From Methanocaldococcus villosus KIN24-T80 (GTDB lineage: Archaea > AGJL01 > Methanococci > Methanococcales > Methanocaldococcaceae), in assembly GCF_000371805.1 (NCBI RefSeq), contig NZ_AQUK01000001.1, positions 756,268 to 820,267 on the forward strand: 64,000 bases of DNA. Direction: 5' to 3'. Below are positions 37,429-49,222 of this stretch, piece by piece. The notes below the pieces were generated by a model. That model saw nothing but the letters and a program-made list of their open reading frames with translations, searched no databases and was not told the origin of the DNA. Every line of letters begins with the position of its first letter. Within the stretch, counting starts at the first letter, position 1. The position numbers and the translations under genes are program-made.

Positions 37429-38784
37429 TCAGTAAGTTTTTGCTATAGCTATATATTTCTTCCCTTTATATTCAGTTTCTCCTAACACTCTTGCCTCCAC
37501 TTTTTCCTCTAGCTCACTATTATATATACTTTCATCAAATGGTATTAAAATTATCCCTCTCTTATTATTTAGAGTTTCTTTTATCCTATCAACATCATAA
37601 TCCATAATGGTTATAAAATCTTCAAATTTCTTTATAGCTTTCTTTCTCATATTTTCCATAATATCATTTAATATCTCATCAATTTTCTCAAGTTCATCTT
37701 CACAAATTTGAAACTTTTCCATTGTATCTCTTCTAAATATAGTAATTTTTTTATTTTCAATATCTTTTGGGCCTATTTCTATCCTTAATGGCACTCCTCT
37801 AAGTTCCCACTCATTAAATTTTCTTCCTGGTCGAATATCTCTATCATCTAAATAAACCCTATAACTTTTTAATTTTTCTTTTAGTTCTTTAGCTTTATTT
37901 AATGGTTCCTTATTATCTTTGAATATTAGAGGAACAATAACTATTTGATATGGAGCTACAACTGGAGGTAGACATAATCCTTTTTCATCACCATGTATGG
38001 CTATTATTGAAGCTATAGCTCTATCTGATATACCATAACATGTTTGATAAGCATAATCCTTTCCTCCATCAGGAGTTTCAAAAACTATATCAAAAGTTTT
38101 TGAGAAATTTTGAGAAAGATTATGAACTGTTGCTATTTGAATAGCCCTACCATCTGGAAAAATTGTGTCAAATGCAAAAGTGTATTCTGCCCCAGGAAAC
38201 TTGTCCCAGCTGGGTCTTTTAGAAATTAAATATGGTATACCTAAAGTGTCAAAGAACTCTTTATATATTTCTATAGCTTCTTTAACTTGTTTTTCAGCAT
38301 CCTCTTTTGTAGAATGTGCTGTGTGTGCTTCTTTAAATGTCATTATTTCTCTCAATCTTATCAATGGCCTTGTATGTTTTGTTTCATATCTGAAAGTATT
38401 GACAACCTGATATATCTTTATAGGCATATCTGTATGAACCTTTATCCAAAGTTTAAACATATAATATATAGCAGTTTCTGATGTAGGTCTTAAAGCAAGC
38501 TTTTTTTCAAGCTTCTCTCTACCTCCATGTGTAACCCAAAAAACTTCATCCTCAAATCCTTTTATATGTTCTCCTTCTTTAGCTAACAAATCCTCTGGAA
38601 TTAATAGAGGGAATAAAACTTCATCATGCCCTCTTTCATCTAATAATTTTCTTATTATTTCAAATGTGTATTTTCTAATTTTAAATCCATATGGTAAATA
38701 AACCCCACAACCCTTTATTGGATATCTTACATCAAATATTTCAGCTCTCTCTAATATATCTGAATACCACTCTGAAAATTCCAT
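37429..38784 (-). CDS. proS: Prolyl-tRNA synthetase, archaeal type
   Basis: 451 residues. Class II synthetase: motif 1 region [38 protein letters not shown], motif 2 [19 protein letters not shown], and motif 3 in an ALPVVAP-like area. There is no bacterial editing insertion. The C-terminus ends in the aromatic KTY typical of archaeal ProRS, which reaches the active site. Methanogen enzymes of this type can also charge Cys. Downstream of pheS with 4 bases between. Confidence 0.95.
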   Translation of the reverse strand: MEFSEWYSDILERAEIFDVRYPIKGCGVYLPYGFKIRKYTFEIIRKLLDERGHDEVLFPLLIPEDLLAKEGEHIKGFEDEVFWVTHGGREKLEKKLALRPTSETAIYYMFKLWIKVHTDMPIKIYQVVNTFRYETKHTRPLIRLREIMTFKEAHTAHSTKEDAEKQVKEAIEIYKEFFDTLGIPYLISKRPSWDKFPGAEYTFAFDTIFPDGRAIQIATVHNLSQNFSKTFDIVFETPDGGKDYAYQTCYGISDRAIASIIAIHGDEKGLCLPPVVAPYQIVIVPLIFKDNKEPLNKAKELKEKLKSYRVYLDDRDIRPGRKFNEWELRGVPLRIEIGPKDIENKKITIFRRDTMEKFQICEDELEKIDEILNDIMENMRKKAIKKFEDFITIMDYDVDRIKETLNNKRGIILIPFDESIYNSELEEKVEARVLGETEYKGKKYIAIAKTY

Positions 38785-38788
38785 AACT

Positions 38789-40216
38789 TTACACCCTCCT
38801 TAACCAGTTTAAGTCATTTTTATGTAGATCTCTTATATCTGTTAATCCATACTTCAACATAGCTAACCTACTAAACCCTATACCCCAAGCTAGAACTGGT
38901 TTTTTTATCCCCAATGGTTCTAATAATTCTGGCCTAAATATCCCTGCTCCTAATATCTCTAACCATCCTTTATTTTCTAAATATATTTCAGCTTCTAATG
39001 AAGGTTCTGTAAATGGGAAATATGCTGGTCTAAATCTAACTTTTTCAAAGCCTAATCTTTTTAAAAATTCTCTTAAAACACCTATTAAATTGTTGAAATT
39101 CACATTATCAGCCATTATTATGCCATCACATTGATAAAACTCTGGCAAGTGTTTGTAATCAATAGCTTCATTTCTAAATACCCTATCAATACAAAATACT
39201 TTATGTGGTTTAACTTTCTCATCTTCTTCTAGAGAGGCAAGATATCTTATAGTAGCTGCTGTTGTATGGGTTCTTAAAATCAATCTTTCAGATACACTTT
39301 TATCAAATATCCTCCAATACTTTAAATGTACTTCCTTAACTCTCTCCAATAGATCCTTTGGAACTTCTCCTTTACATGGGTATTTTAAGAAGAAAGTATC
39401 ATGCATCTCCCTTGCAGGGTGATCTTGAGGCTCAAATAGAACATCAAAATTCCAAAATTCTGTTTCTACTAATGGACTTTTAACCTCTTTAAAACCCATT
39501 GATAGTAATATTTCTTTAACCTCTCTAATGATTCTTGTTAATGGATGAAGTTTAGCAGGGTATATTTCTTTAGTTGGAGCTTTTATATCATACTCTCTTA
39601 TTTTAGCTTTCCTCCACTTTCCACTAATTATTATTTCCCTATTAAGTTGATTAATTTCTTCCTCAATAACAATTGGTTCTTTTATTAACTCCTTCCCTTT
39701 TTCAGTAAGCTTTAGTTTTATCTCTTTTTCTTCATCAATATCTAAATAACCTCTTTTTTTTAGTATATTTAAATATTTTTTCTCTTCTTCTGAAAGCTCA
39801 TCTAAATACTTACCCTCTAACCTCTTTAAAATCTCTTCTTCTTCATCATAATAATCTAAATTATCAAAAATTATTTTTCCTTTTTCAACTTTAGCTATCC
39901 CCTTTCTTTTTATAGCTCCCAGGGCAGCATTTATTTCTTCTTTATCTAAAATGTTCTTTAACTCTTTTATTTCAATTTCATTCTTTCCTATCTCCTTTAA
40001 ATAATTAGCTATTTTTCTTTCAGGAAATGGTTTTTTATTAACAACTTTAACCTTTTCTCTTTTTTTCTCTTCAATATCTAATAAATTTTTTCCTTTTAAC
40101 CATAGAGAAACTCTCATAATTTTTTCTTTTGGTAACTGTACCTCATTAATATCTAAAATCTCTTTTCCTTTATCTTGGAAAACCTTTAATAACCTTTTCT
40201 CATCAATATGGAGCAT
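38789..40216 (-). CDS. pheS: Phenylalanyl-tRNA synthetase alpha subunit
   Basis: 475 residues. The N-terminal winged-helix region (about 1-200) has repeated basic HTH-like units. The class II core holds [40 protein letters not shown], motif 2 [24 protein letters not shown]-type and motif 3 [17 protein letters not shown]. It pairs with PheT, not in this window. The ATG overlaps the hisA stop by one base (TAATG). Confidence 0.96.
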   Translation of the reverse strand: MLHIDEKRLLKVFQDKGKEILDINEVQLPKEKIMRVSLWLKGKNLLDIEEKKREKVKVVNKKPFPERKIANYLKEIGKNEIEIKELKNILDKEEINAALGAIKRKGIAKVEKGKIIFDNLDYYDEEEEILKRLEGKYLDELSEEEKKYLNILKKRGYLDIDEEKEIKLKLTEKGKELIKEPIVIEEEINQLNREIIISGKWRKAKIREYDIKAPTKEIYPAKLHPLTRIIREVKEILLSMGFKEVKSPLVETEFWNFDVLFEPQDHPAREMHDTFFLKYPCKGEVPKDLLERVKEVHLKYWRIFDKSVSERLILRTHTTAATIRYLASLEEDEKVKPHKVFCIDRVFRNEAIDYKHLPEFYQCDGIIMADNVNFNNLIGVLREFLKRLGFEKVRFRPAYFPFTEPSLEAEIYLENKGWLEILGAGIFRPELLEPLGIKKPVLAWGIGFSRLAMLKYGLTDIRDLHKNDLNWLRRV

Positions 40217-40920
40217 TATTTCACCTTTTTTAAATCTTCTAATTTTATTAAGCCTTTATAAATAGCTGATCCAATAACTGCTCCATAGACATTTAACCTC
40301 TTTAAATTTATAAGATCATCTAATTTTGTTATCCCACCAGAATAGATGATTGGTAATTTAGAATTATTTACAATATCTTCTATTTTTTTTAGATCTATTC
40401 CTTTTAATAGTCCTTCAACATTGACATTTGTATATAAAATATACCCTACCTTATTTTCAAACTCCTTTATAATTTCTAAAGGTGTTTTATCTATCTTCTC
40501 CTTCCAACCTTTTATAACAACCTTACCCTCTCTCTCCTCAACTGCTAAAACTATCTTCTTTTTTCCTAGCTCACTCTTTAACTCATCAATAAACTCTTTA
40601 TCTAATATTGCCCTTGTCCCAACAATTATTCTTTCTGCTCCAAAATCAATAATCTCTTTAGCTACATCAACATCCCTTATCCCCCCACCAACTTGTGCAG
40701 GAATTGATATGGAATTTATTATTTTCCTTATTAGCTCCCTATTATTCCCCATATTTAATGCTGCATTTAGATCAACTATGTGTAAGCAATCAGCAAACTT
40801 TTCAAATTTCTTAGCTATTCCTATAACATCATCACTCTCAAATAACTTCTTATTTGGATCTCCTTGGACAAGTTGGACACATTTTCCATCTTTTAAATCT
40901 ATAGCTGGCATTATTATCAA
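40216..40920 (-). CDS. hisA: ProFAR isomerase HisA
   Basis: 234 residues, TIM barrel: [55 protein letters not shown] and [12 protein letters not shown], with both phosphate-binding halves. Catalyses the fourth step of histidine synthesis. TTG 40920 is chosen: GGTGAG is 3 bases upstream and the protein then begins MIIMPAIDL as in relatives. A longer frame from TTG 40941 would overlap rimI and adds residues not found in the family. Confidence 0.94.
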   Translation of the reverse strand: MIIMPAIDLKDGKCVQLVQGDPNKKLFESDDVIGIAKKFEKFADCLHIVDLNAALNMGNNRELIRKIINSISIPAQVGGGIRDVDVAKEIIDFGAERIIVGTRAILDKEFIDELKSELGKKKIVLAVEEREGKVVIKGWKEKIDKTPLEIIKEFENKVGYILYTNVNVEGLLKGIDLKKIEDIVNNSKLPIIYSGGITKLDDLINLKRLNVYGAVIGSAIYKGLIKLEDLKKVK

Positions 40921-40924
40921 TTTC

Positions 40925-41395
40925 TCACCATAAAGAGACAATTAATACACCTTTTGCATTTTTCCTCTTCTTTATCATTAAAATAGCATCTTCTCCATCT
41001 TCATAATATCTTGGTATAAGCTTTCTATCTCTATATCCCATCTTATAATAAAACTTTCTTGCAGCTATATTAGACACCCTAACTTCTAAAACAATATAGT
41101 TACATTTTGCCACATTGAAATAGTAGTTTTCCAAAGTTTTTAATAATAAACTACCTATCCCTCTTCTTCTATATTCCTTCTTTACAGCTAATGATACTAT
41201 ATGTCCATTCCCCCAATCCATCATACCTACTATGTATCCTACAACCTTATTATTAACTTCAGCTACATAGAAACAGTCAGGATAGTTTATCCATAAGCCT
41301 AATAAAAGTTGTGTGGGATAGGGATGTTTAAATGCTTCTTTTTCTATTGCTTCAACATCTTCCAAGTCCTTAGATGTGAATTTTCTAATTATCAT
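40925..41395 (-). CDS. rimI: GNAT N-terminal acetyltransferase (RimI/Ard1-like)
   Basis: 156 residues with the acetyl-CoA motif VKKEYRRRGIGSLLLKTL and VLEVRVSNIAARKFYYKMGYRDRKLIPRYYEDGEDAILM, which is close to archaeal Ard1/RimI. It probably acetylates protein N-termini. It is upstream of hisA in a run rimI-hisA-pheS-proS. Confidence 0.9.
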   Translation of the reverse strand: MIIRKFTSKDLEDVEAIEKEAFKHPYPTQLLLGLWINYPDCFYVAEVNNKVVGYIVGMMDWGNGHIVSLAVKKEYRRRGIGSLLLKTLENYYFNVAKCNYIVLEVRVSNIAARKFYYKMGYRDRKLIPRYYEDGEDAILMIKKRKNAKGVLIVSLW

Positions 41396-41447
41396 GATTT
41401 CACTTTAAAAATATTTATTTATAATACTTATTTGTTATTCCATAAAT

Positions 41448-42305
41448 ATGAGAGCCTATCCAATAAGGACAAGATATATTAAGAGGGGAGAAAATTTTAT
41501 TCCAATAGTCTTAGAAGCTATTAGGAAGAGTAATATAAGGTTGGAAGATGGTGATGTAATTATTCTAAGTGAAAAAATGGTTTCTACAGCTGAAGGTAAT
41601 TTTATAGATGAGGAACAATTTAAACCTTCTATATTAGCTTATCTCTGCTATTATTGGAGTAAATATATTTGGGGTTATTTGTTGGGTAAGATATTTTTAA
41701 AAGAGGAAAAAATAAAAAGTTTAAGAAAAATGCCAAAAAGAGAAAGTTTAAAGCATAAGCAAATGATTATAGAAACATTGGGGTTAAGATATGCATTAAA
41801 GCCTTATGCTGAGGGAGGAGTTGATTTAACAAATGTTCCATTAACTTATGCTAACCCTTTACCAAAAGAACCAAAAAAATGGGCAGAAATGCTTTATCAT
41901 GAAATAAAGAGAGAGTTTAATGTAAATGTATTAGTTATGATTGCTGACACAGATGCAACTTATAAGGTTTTAAATTTCTATGTTACAGCTTTACCTTATG
42001 CTATTGATGGAATTATCAGTGGATTGGGATTTTTTGGATTTTTACTAGGAAAAATTGCTGAAAAGCTGAAAATAGGTGGTTTTATAGGAGGAACTCCATT
42101 AGCTATTGCTGGAGAAATGAGATATGGGATAAAAGAGTTAGCAAGGATGGCTTATATAGCAGATAGGGTTCAAAACAATATTAAAAATGTTAATGAATTA
42201 TTAGAAAGATATAACACATATGTGATAACTGAAGATATTTTAGAAAAAATGGAGCATACCCCAATAGTGATAATAAAGGTTAGAGAAGAATGGAAGAGAG
42301 AATAA
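41448..42305 (+). CDS. CofE-like protein (F420-0:gamma-glutamyl ligase domain paralog)
   Basis: 285 residues. IRLEDGDVIILSEKMVSTAEG, YAEGGVDLTNVPLTYANPLP, VLVMIADTDATYKV and GGFIGGTPLAIAGEMRYG follow the pattern of the CofE/FbiB domain. An insertion (about 65-110) is basic and aromatic, and a hydrophobic stretch GIISGLGFFGFLLGKI interrupts the usual core. It is therefore a diverged paralog, likely with another substrate than F420-0. It overlaps the PP-loop gene by 16 bases, so the two probably act together. Confidence 0.7.
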   Translation: MRAYPIRTRYIKRGENFIPIVLEAIRKSNIRLEDGDVIILSEKMVSTAEGNFIDEEQFKPSILAYLCYYWSKYIWGYLLGKIFLKEEKIKSLRKMPKRESLKHKQMIIETLGLRYALKPYAEGGVDLTNVPLTYANPLPKEPKKWAEMLYHEIKREFNVNVLVMIADTDATYKVLNFYVTALPYAIDGIISGLGFFGFLLGKIAEKLKIGGFIGGTPLAIAGEMRYGIKELARMAYIADRVQNNIKNVNELLERYNTYVITEDILEKMEHTPIVIIKVREEWKRE

Positions 42306-43048
42306 ATAGAAAACTAATAGAAATAAGAATTAACAACCACATAGAAATTTTAGAAAAGTTGGATATAGATGAGAGTTTAAAGAAGTGTTTAAAAGAGATG
42401 TTAATAAATAGATTGGTTAATAAAGAATTCTATAAAATAAATTTTAATGAAAAAGAAAATGCCATATTAGCATATTCTGGTGGGGTAGATAGTTCTGTCT
42501 CTTTAATCATTGCTAAACACTTATTTAATGTTAAGCCAATAACATGCTATTCTCCCTATATAATAAAAGATAAAGATGTGATATTAAAAAGGGCTAAAAA
42601 ATTAGGATTCAATGTAGAATTTATTAATGTTGATTTAGAAGATGTTTATAAAGGCACTGTTGAAGGAAGATTTCATCCTTGTGGTAGGTGTCATAAAATA
42701 ATTGAAGAGGTTATTGTGGAGAAAGCTATTGAAGAGGGAATTGAATATATAATATTTGGAGATCTTTTAGCATTTGGACATTTATCATTTTATAAAGATA
42801 GAGTTTATAGATTAAACCTACCATCATTTTTTGCTCTTACAAAAAATGAAGAAAGAGAGATTTTAAAAAAATATGGAATTGAAATAAAAGATAAATATGG
42901 ATGTCCTATGCTTAATGAGTTTCATAAAATAAGAGGATGTAAATTCACTATTCAGAGAATTCTAAGAGAAGTTAGGGCAAGGGTTATAGATTACAAAGAG
43001 GGGGCAAGGATTATAGAAGAGATTTTAAATGACAGATTCCCAATTTAA
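42290..43048 (+). CDS. PP-loop ATP pyrophosphatase-family protein with conserved cysteines
   Basis: 252 residues. The PP-loop [12 protein letters not shown] (near residue 60) marks an adenylating N-type ATP pyrophosphatase. Downstream are [22 protein letters not shown] and [10 protein letters not shown], cysteines that could hold a zinc or iron-sulfur site, as in tRNA-thiolation enzymes TtuA/Ncs6. The specific substrate is unknown. Its start lies inside the CofE-like gene; its end overlaps the convergent mch by 24 bases. Confidence 0.7.
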   Translation: MEERINRKLIEIRINNHIEILEKLDIDESLKKCLKEMLINRLVNKEFYKINFNEKENAILAYSGGVDSSVSLIIAKHLFNVKPITCYSPYIIKDKDVILKRAKKLGFNVEFINVDLEDVYKGTVEGRFHPCGRCHKIIEEVIVEKAIEEGIEYIIFGDLLAFGHLSFYKDRVYRLNLPSFFALTKNEEREILKKYGIEIKDKYGCPMLNEFHKIRGCKFTIQRILREVRARVIDYKEGARIIEEILNDRFPI

Positions 43049-43990
43049 TGACTTTTTTATAATTTCATAATTAACCTCTCCAGCCTCATAAACTTTACCT
43101 TTACTTATATCATTTATAATAACCTTAGCAGGAGCAAATATTCCTTTATCTATCTTGTAGAAATCATAATCAGCAGCTTTAAATATCTCTAAAAATGGTT
43201 TTCCATAGTCTTTAGAGGAGCATGATGGTAGAGCTTTACATAAGCTTAATAAGTCATCATCATCAGATTTTATGTAATAATAAACTATCCCTCCATACAT
43301 CACCATATCATTTGTAGCCCCCATCATTGTAAAATCATCTCCCACTATTGGAGCTATTGGGGCTAAACCTGCAGCAAATTCAACCTTATTAACATCAAAA
43401 CCTAAAACTTCCAACATCTTATATGTTCCATTTTCAACAACTCTACCACTTATCTGTATTGATCCTACTAAAGAGGCTGTTGGAGCTACTAGGAGATATA
43501 AATTTTCTGGTTCAACATTGCATTCTTTAGCTATATAATCAGCTACTTCTTCATTTGGTAATTTTGATGACTCTAAACATAAAACAGCTACATCTGCATT
43601 ATCTTCATAACCAATTTCTTCAAAAGTTTTCTTTGGTTTTTTAGCTAAAGCTCTTGCAGGTCCTGAACCCATTGCAAAATATTTCCCAACTTTAATAGCC
43701 CATCCTGCCTTTTGTGAAGCTAATGTTGCTATAGCAGGGTGAGAGGTTTTTACTTTAACATATGGTAAATTTAGCTCTTTATTGACTTGTAAAGAAATTC
43801 CTACTTTTGCAAGACCTCCTAAACAAACCCTTGTAAAGCGTTTTCCAGCTTCCCATGAACCTTTAACATTAACTCCACAGTCTAATACTGTTGTTCCATT
43901 TTCTAACTTTTTCACATCAATATTCAACTCTTCCTTTTTAGCTATCATCTCTTTTACTATTTTACATGCTCTCTTATTAATACTCAACAT
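43025..43990 (-). CDS. mch: Methenyltetrahydromethanopterin cyclohydrolase
   Basis: 321 residues, full family length: [70 protein letters not shown] and [10 protein letters not shown]. It interconverts formyl- and methenyl-H4MPT, the third step from CO2 in methanogenesis. Single gene with its own upstream AT-rich region (43991-44040). It encodes no visible redox or metal motif, as expected. Confidence 0.97.
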   Translation of the reverse strand: MLSINKRACKIVKEMIAKKEELNIDVKKLENGTTVLDCGVNVKGSWEAGKRFTRVCLGGLAKVGISLQVNKELNLPYVKVKTSHPAIATLASQKAGWAIKVGKYFAMGSGPARALAKKPKKTFEEIGYEDNADVAVLCLESSKLPNEEVADYIAKECNVEPENLYLLVAPTASLVGSIQISGRVVENGTYKMLEVLGFDVNKVEFAAGLAPIAPIVGDDFTMMGATNDMVMYGGIVYYYIKSDDDDLLSLCKALPSCSSKDYGKPFLEIFKAADYDFYKIDKGIFAPAKVIINDISKGKVYEAGEVNYEIIKKSLNWESVI

Positions 43991-44040
43991 ACTATCACCA
44001 AATGAATTTTAAAGGATTTAAAATATTAATAATTTTTGTT

Positions 44041-44853
44041 TTAGTTTTTTTGAGTTATATATTCAACAGTACCTCTCTCTCTTAAAGGTTGTTTATAAAG
44101 TTCCATTAATTGATAAACTTCTTCAGGCACATCAGTTGATACATCTAACCCTAATTTTTTAGCCTCTTCAACAGTTATAGGATAGTCATGTGTCCATCTC
44201 CCTTCAGTTAAAATTTTAGATAATTCTTTAGCCTTATCTTCTCCATATTTATCTTTTAATAAATAGTAAATGAAATTCTGAACTTGATTAATAGCTTTTC
44301 TAGCAATATCTTCCAATATTAAGGTTTTATCATCTACTTTATCTACTCCTTTTCTTTCAACTGCTCTAACTATACTTGGTGCAGGATACTGTCCAAGTTG
44401 AGGATCAACTGGCCCAAGGACAGCATTTTTATCCATTATGATTTTATCTGCTGCTAATGCTATTAATGTTCCTCCACTCATAGCATAGTGAGGAATAATA
44501 ACCCTTGTCTCAGCAGGATGCTCTTTTAATGCCTTAGCTATTTGAGTAGCAGCTAAAACTAAACCACCAGGGGTGTGGATGATTAGATCTATAGGCTTAT
44601 CTTTTGGAGCAGATCTTATTGCTCTAAGTATATCTTCACTATCCTCTATAGAAATGAATTTATAAATAGGAATACCAAATAATCCTACAGATTCTTGCCT
44701 ATGAATTAGGGTTATTACTGTTGAGTTTCTCTTTTCAGATATTTTATTTAACAATTTTAATCTTATTAATTGCAACTGCTTATATTGAATCTGTGGAGCC
44801 ATTATTAAATAGAAAATGAAGAGCCACCAGAATAAGCTTATAATATCAAACAT
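44041..44853 (-). CDS. ClpP/crotonase-fold membrane-associated serine protease (SDH_sah family)
   Basis: 270 residues. One N-terminal membrane helix (FDIISLFWWLFIFYLIMA). The ClpP-like core has LIIHTPGGLVLAATQIA and the likely nucleophile Ser in YAMSGGTLIALAAD, followed by DKNAVLGPVDPQLGQYPAPS. This matches the serine dehydrogenase proteinase/SppA-like family common in archaea. It probably degrades membrane peptides. The catalytic partner residue (Lys or His) is not assigned. Confidence 0.82.
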   Translation of the reverse strand: MFDIISLFWWLFIFYLIMAPQIQYKQLQLIRLKLLNKISEKRNSTVITLIHRQESVGLFGIPIYKFISIEDSEDILRAIRSAPKDKPIDLIIHTPGGLVLAATQIAKALKEHPAETRVIIPHYAMSGGTLIALAADKIIMDKNAVLGPVDPQLGQYPAPSIVRAVERKGVDKVDDKTLILEDIARKAINQVQNFIYYLLKDKYGEDKAKELSKILTEGRWTHDYPITVEEAKKLGLDVSTDVPEEVYQLMELYKQPLRERGTVEYITQKN

Positions 44854-44901
44854 TCCTATCCCCAGTTATTTTTTATGTTTATTATTATATAATATCTTAA
44901 C

Positions 44902-45480
44902 TTATAATTTTACCTCTCCTTTTGTACTAACTATCCCCTTTCTACAATCTATTTGAGTTGCCATATCTAAAGCCACACCAAACGCCTTAAATAGGGATTC
45001 TAACTTATGATGCTCATTTTCCCCAATAACCTCATAATGGATATTTAGAAATCCATAATTTGCTACAGATGAGAAAAAGTGATTTATATTCTCTAAAGAC
45101 AATCCTCCAATAAATTCTCTCCTTGGCTTATATTTAGCTAAACAATAGCTTCTCCCACCTAAATCTAAAGCCATCATAGTTCTTGCATCATCCATAGGAA
45201 TTATTGCCCATCCAAACCTCTTTATATTCTTCCTTTCAATTTGATTTAAAGCTAAACCTAAACATATTCCAACATCTTCAACAGTGTGATGGTCATCCAC
45301 TTCCAAATCTCCTCTTGCTTTAACAATTAAGTCAAAACATCCATGTTTTGCAAATGCTGATAAAAGATGATCAAAAAACTCTATTCCAGTATCAATATTA
45401 TATTTCCCTCTACCATCTATGTTTATTTTTAAATATATGCATGTCTCTTTAGTCTCTCTTGCAACCTCAAAAACCCTCAT
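44902..45480 (-). CDS. hisB: Imidazoleglycerol-phosphate dehydratase
   Basis: 192 residues with duplicated manganese-binding motifs: [24 protein letters not shown], and the second-half [15 protein letters not shown]. Sixth step of histidine synthesis. ATG 45480 is preferred, 6 bases after GGAGGGG. The frame could be extended to 45495 but would then overlap flpA. It follows flpA with 2 bases between. Confidence 0.95.
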   Translation of the reverse strand: MRVFEVARETKETCIYLKINIDGRGKYNIDTGIEFFDHLLSAFAKHGCFDLIVKARGDLEVDDHHTVEDVGICLGLALNQIERKNIKRFGWAIIPMDDARTMMALDLGGRSYCLAKYKPRREFIGGLSLENINHFFSSVANYGFLNIHYEVIGENEHHKLESLFKAFGVALDMATQIDCRKGIVSTKGEVKL

Positions 45481-45482
45481 AT

Positions 45483-46151
45483 TTAACCCCTCCATTCCAA
45501 TAAAAACATAATATGATCTTTTTCAAATGGCTCTATATCTATCTCTTCCAAAACTTTAAATCCATTATTCTCTAAAATTTCTTTTTGTTCTTTAAATATC
45601 TCTTTTGGTTCTCTAACAACATCAATACTTCTTGCTTTTATAGCTATCATAGCATATCCATTCTCTTTTAAAAACCATTTAGCATTTTTTATTAATATTT
45701 CAGCTTGATTTGGCTGAGCTACATCTTCATATATTACATCCACTTTCTCAATATAGCTATACTCTTGTGGCTTGTTTGCATCTCCTAATATAGGAATTAT
45801 ATTTTTCCTATCTTCTGCAACATCCAAAAGTTCTCTAATTATTCTTGGTGAGTATTCTACAGCATAAACTATTCCATTTTCTACTATATCTGACACATGT
45901 GATGGTGTAGTTCCTGCTGACGCTCCTAGATATAACACCTTACTACCCTTTTTTATAGGAAGAAATTTAAGCCCTTTAATAATAGCTGCAGCTAATTTAC
46001 TCTTATTAGGATTCCAAACCCTATACTCAACATTATTAATTTTAATAAATCTCTCATCATACACCCTCTTGCTACTCAAAGCTTTTGTAGCTAATCTCTC
46101 TTCTCCATCTATCTCTATTTTATATACATTTTCAAATATTTCCTTAATCAT
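45483..46151 (-). CDS. flpA: Fibrillarin-like rRNA/tRNA 2'-O-methyltransferase
   Basis: 222 residues. SAM-binding loop [37 protein letters not shown], and [18 protein letters not shown] are diagnostic of archaeal fibrillarin. The catalytic subunit of the C/D-box sRNP with Nop5 and L7Ae. ATG 46151 is 5 bases after AGGTG; a GTG 9 bases upstream is part of that site. Confidence 0.97.
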   Translation of the reverse strand: MIKEIFENVYKIEIDGEERLATKALSSKRVYDERFIKINNVEYRVWNPNKSKLAAAIIKGLKFLPIKKGSKVLYLGASAGTTPSHVSDIVENGIVYAVEYSPRIIRELLDVAEDRKNIIPILGDANKPQEYSYIEKVDVIYEDVAQPNQAEILIKNAKWFLKENGYAMIAIKARSIDVVREPKEIFKEQKEILENNGFKVLEEIDIEPFEKDHIMFLLEWRG

Positions 46152-46214
46152 CTTAAACACCTTAAAATATTATATAGATAATTAAATCTAAGATATATTA
46201 AAAGGTGATGTAAA

Positions 46215-47141
46215 ATGTTTAATCCAAAAGAATTCATTGAAGAAGCTGTAAAAGAGATTAAAGAAAAAGTTAAAGATAGGAAAGCTATAATTGCTTTAAG
46301 TGGTGGAGTTGATAGTTCTGTTGCTGCTATCTTGGCTTATAAAGCTATTGGTGATAATTTAACAGCTGTTTTTGTAGATACAGGATTAATGAGAAAGGGA
46401 GAAAGAGAAGAAGTAGAGAAAGTTTTTAAAAGCATAGGTTTAAATCTAATCATTGTTGATGCTAAAGAAAGGTTTTTAAAAGCCTTAAAAGGAGTAAGAG
46501 ATCCTGAAGAGAAAAGAAGGATTATTGGAAGACTATTTATAGAAGTTTTTGAAGAGGTGGCAAGAGACATAGGGGCTGAAGTTTTAATACAAGGAACAAT
46601 AGCCCCAGATTGGATAGAAACTGAGGGTAAGATTAAAAGTCATCACAATGTTTCTCTACCATCAGGTATGGTTTTGGAAGTGGTTGAGCCTATAAGAGAG
46701 CTTTATAAAGATGAAGTTAGAATATTAGCTAAAGAACTTGGGTTACCAGATTCTATTGTCTATAGACAACCCTTCCCTGGCCCAGGATTGGCTGTTAGAG
46801 TTCTTGGAGAAGTTACAGAAGAGAAGTTGGAGATATGTAGAGAAGCTAATGCTATAGTTGAAGAAGAGGTAAAGAAAGCAAATTTAGATAAAGAGCTATG
46901 GCAATATTTTGCTGCTGTTTTAGATTGTAAGGCTACAGGAGTTAAAGGAGATGAGAGGGAGTATAGTTGGGTAGTAGCTGTTAGGATGGTGAAGTCAATA
47001 GATGCAATGACTGCCCATGTTCCAGAGATTGATTTTAATATATTAAAGAGAATAGCTAAAAGGATAACATCTGAATTAAATGTCTCTAGAGTTTTGTTTG
47101 ATATAACTGATAAACCACCAGCTACAATTGAGTTTGAATAA
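46215..47141 (+). CDS. guaAB: GMP synthase subunit B (ATP pyrophosphatase)
   Basis: 308 residues. PP-loop [18 protein letters not shown] and the GuaA dimerisation region ([26 protein letters not shown] at the C-terminus). As in other methanogens the glutaminase domain is absent and supplied by a separate GuaAA subunit, not in this window. Makes GMP from XMP. ATG follows AGGTGATGTAAA. The end overlaps the convergent asparagine synthetase by 20 bases. Confidence 0.96.
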   Translation: MFNPKEFIEEAVKEIKEKVKDRKAIIALSGGVDSSVAAILAYKAIGDNLTAVFVDTGLMRKGEREEVEKVFKSIGLNLIIVDAKERFLKALKGVRDPEEKRRIIGRLFIEVFEEVARDIGAEVLIQGTIAPDWIETEGKIKSHHNVSLPSGMVLEVVEPIRELYKDEVRILAKELGLPDSIVYRQPFPGPGLAVRVLGEVTEEKLEICREANAIVEEEVKKANLDKELWQYFAAVLDCKATGVKGDEREYSWVVAVRMVKSIDAMTAHVPEIDFNILKRIAKRITSELNVSRVLFDITDKPPATIEFE

Positions 47142-48579
47142 CCTTTTTTAAAAACTCTAAAAATTCTTTAATTTTTCTCTTAGAAAATCCATACTTCTTT
47201 GCTACATTATATATAATCTTCTCTCCTCCACTACCATATTGAGCTGCTTTCTTTTTTCTATATGCTATATAATCTGGAAGATAATTTTTTGCTATATCTC
47301 TTAAAATTCTTTTTCTCTCTTTTGATATTTTATATTCTATTGGTAAAGATAGGGAAAACTTTATAACATCTTCATCTAAATATGGAACTCTCAATTCAAC
47401 AGTATTTGCCATTGAACAGTGATCATCTCTTTCTAAATTCACTTTACTAATATTTATAACATCTTCTATCAACTTTTTTTCTAGCTCATTTTTATCCAAT
47501 TTCAAATATTTAGCATACCCAGCAAATAATTCATCAGCTCCCTGCCCAGCTAGTATAACTTTAATCCCATCTTTATTAGCCAATTCTGAGGCAATATATA
47601 TTGGCAAGCCTACACCAATCTTCATCAGGTCTAATTCATCTATTGCCTTAACCACTTTTAATAAATATTTTTCATACTCCTCTTCTCTAATGATTTTCTT
47701 TTTTAAAGGTAAATTTAGCTCTTTAGCTAATCTCTCAGCATAGTAAAGATCTTCACTACCTTCAATACCTACTGTATATAATACAACATCAGTATATTTT
47801 GAAGCAAGAACAGTTATTAATGAACTATCAACTCCACCAGAAAAAATTATTCCTACTTTTTTTAACCCTTTTACTCTTTTATATACAGCTCTTTTTATTT
47901 TATTTTCTAAAATATTTTTTGCTTCTTTATAATCAATATTTAAACTCTTTATATCAAAATCTTTTATTCTCTTTGAATTGTATTTATGGTTATTTATGTC
48001 ATAGATCAATATAGAGTTTGGCTCTACTCTATTTATCTTACTGTTAAGCTTATCAATATCTTTTTCAATTCCATCCAACTCTATTAATAATTTCCATAGA
48101 GCCTTTCTTTCTGAAGCAAATGCAAAATATTTCTCACTATTAACAAAAAATAAAGGTTTAACTCCAATAAAATCTCTTCCTAATATGAGTCTATTGTTAT
48201 CATAAATGGCAAAAGCAAAATCTCCATCTAACTCTTTTAACATCCCAATTTTATATAATGGTAAGATAACCTCTACATCAGTTCCAACATTTAAATTATA
48301 CCTTTTTTCCAAATCCTCATAGTTATAAATCTCTCCATTACACACCAAAACACAGTTATCCATAATAATAGGCTGTTCCCTATTCCCAACTATAGCCAAT
48401 CTACAATGAGCTAAGGCTATTTTATTTATATCTTTATTTGGATAGTTGTTATAATAAACATCTCCATCTATATAAAAACCATAACCATCCTTTCCTCTGT
48501 GTTCTATAGCTTTTAGCATCTCTACAATATAATTTCCTTCTATCTTCTCTTTAGCAACAATCCCTACTATCCCACACAT
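47122..48579 (-). CDS. asnB: Asparagine synthetase (glutamine-hydrolysing) family protein
   Basis: 485 residues. Met is followed by the glutaminase nucleophile Cys2 ([10 protein letters not shown]), with [12 protein letters not shown] and [12 protein letters not shown]-terminal PP-loop synthetase domain has [17 protein letters not shown] and [17 protein letters not shown]. Start ATG 48579 is forced by the need for N-terminal Cys; an upstream in-frame extension must be wrong. Makes Asn from Asp, though a related amidotransferase role cannot be excluded. Confidence 0.92.
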   Translation of the reverse strand: MCGIVGIVAKEKIEGNYIVEMLKAIEHRGKDGYGFYIDGDVYYNNYPNKDINKIALAHCRLAIVGNREQPIIMDNCVLVCNGEIYNYEDLEKRYNLNVGTDVEVILPLYKIGMLKELDGDFAFAIYDNNRLILGRDFIGVKPLFFVNSEKYFAFASERKALWKLLIELDGIEKDIDKLNSKINRVEPNSILIYDINNHKYNSKRIKDFDIKSLNIDYKEAKNILENKIKRAVYKRVKGLKKVGIIFSGGVDSSLITVLASKYTDVVLYTVGIEGSEDLYYAERLAKELNLPLKKKIIREEEYEKYLLKVVKAIDELDLMKIGVGLPIYIASELANKDGIKVILAGQGADELFAGYAKYLKLDKNELEKKLIEDVINISKVNLERDDHCSMANTVELRVPYLDEDVIKFSLSLPIEYKISKERKRILRDIAKNYLPDYIAYRKKKAAQYGSGGEKIIYNVAKKYGFSKRKIKEFLEFLKKVIQTQL

Positions 48580-48589
48580 TATAAACCCA

Positions 48590-49030
48590 TTATAAGTTTT
48601 TATTAACAATTAACATATAATCTTCCTCTGGTATTTCTCTCATTGCCTTTCCCATTAAATGCCCACTCCACTTCTTTTTATTAGTTATAAATTTAAGTTT
48701 TGGAATTAAATCTTTAAAATTAATTGGTGGCTCAAAAACTTTCACTTCTTTTAATTTAACCCTCCAAGGGAATTTTTCATTTGGATTTCTTGGGGTTGGC
48801 TTGAAAACTTTTGTAGAATCTTTATACACCTCTGAAACTACCTCATAAACCCCTCTTATATATGGTGGCTTATAATTCTTTCCACTCCTTTGAATTTCAT
48901 AAATAATTAACTTATCCTCCACTTTAACCTTATTTATTGTGTTTTTATGCCTTTCAGCAACTCCCCAAATTTTCTTTTCTTTAATTATCTTCCAATTATC
49001 CTCATTTGTTATACAGAGCCAATATGCCAT
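48590..49030 (-). CDS. EVE-domain protein (UPF0310)
   Basis: 146 residues: [47 protein letters not shown] and a terminal YMLIVNKNL. This is the PUA-like EVE fold, proposed to read modified bases in nucleic acids. Its neighbour on one side is asparagine synthetase (10-base gap), on the other the divergent restriction operon after 192 bases. The location beside a modification system is suggestive only. Confidence 0.85.
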   Translation of the reverse strand: MAYWLCITNEDNWKIIKEKKIWGVAERHKNTINKVKVEDKLIIYEIQRSGKNYKPPYIRGVYEVVSEVYKDSTKVFKPTPRNPNEKFPWRVKLKEVKVFEPPINFKDLIPKLKFITNKKKWSGHLMGKAMREIPEEDYMLIVNKNL

Positions 49031-49107
49031 ATCTATCCCTCTGAAAATTATTCTATAATGTTTTCTTTCTCATTCTCTTCTTTAATATATTTTATTATTG
49101 CAAGACC

Positions 49108-49119
49108 AGATCTAGATCT
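49108..49119. repeat. Short palindrome AGATCTAGATCT in the EVE-hsdM gap
   Basis: A perfect 12-base palindrome (two abutting AGATCT) flanked by direct repeats CAAGAC (49101 and 49123). It lies in the otherwise plain AT-rich gap 49031-49222, which also holds a TATA-like TTTATAATAT near 49172 for hsdM. It may mark the edge of the acquired restriction module or be chance. Confidence 0.3.
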
Positions 49120-49222
49120 TAGTCAAGACTTATTATTGTAAAGCCATTGTTTCATAAAAATTTAATTAACTTTATAATATTATTAAGTTAGGATAAATTA
49201 TTTTTGATAGAGGTGAAAATTT

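Noticed and set aside
49101-49128. CAAGAC repeats with palindrome as an attachment site
   Set aside because: The repeats are only 6 bases and no integrase or matching distal copy was found in the window.
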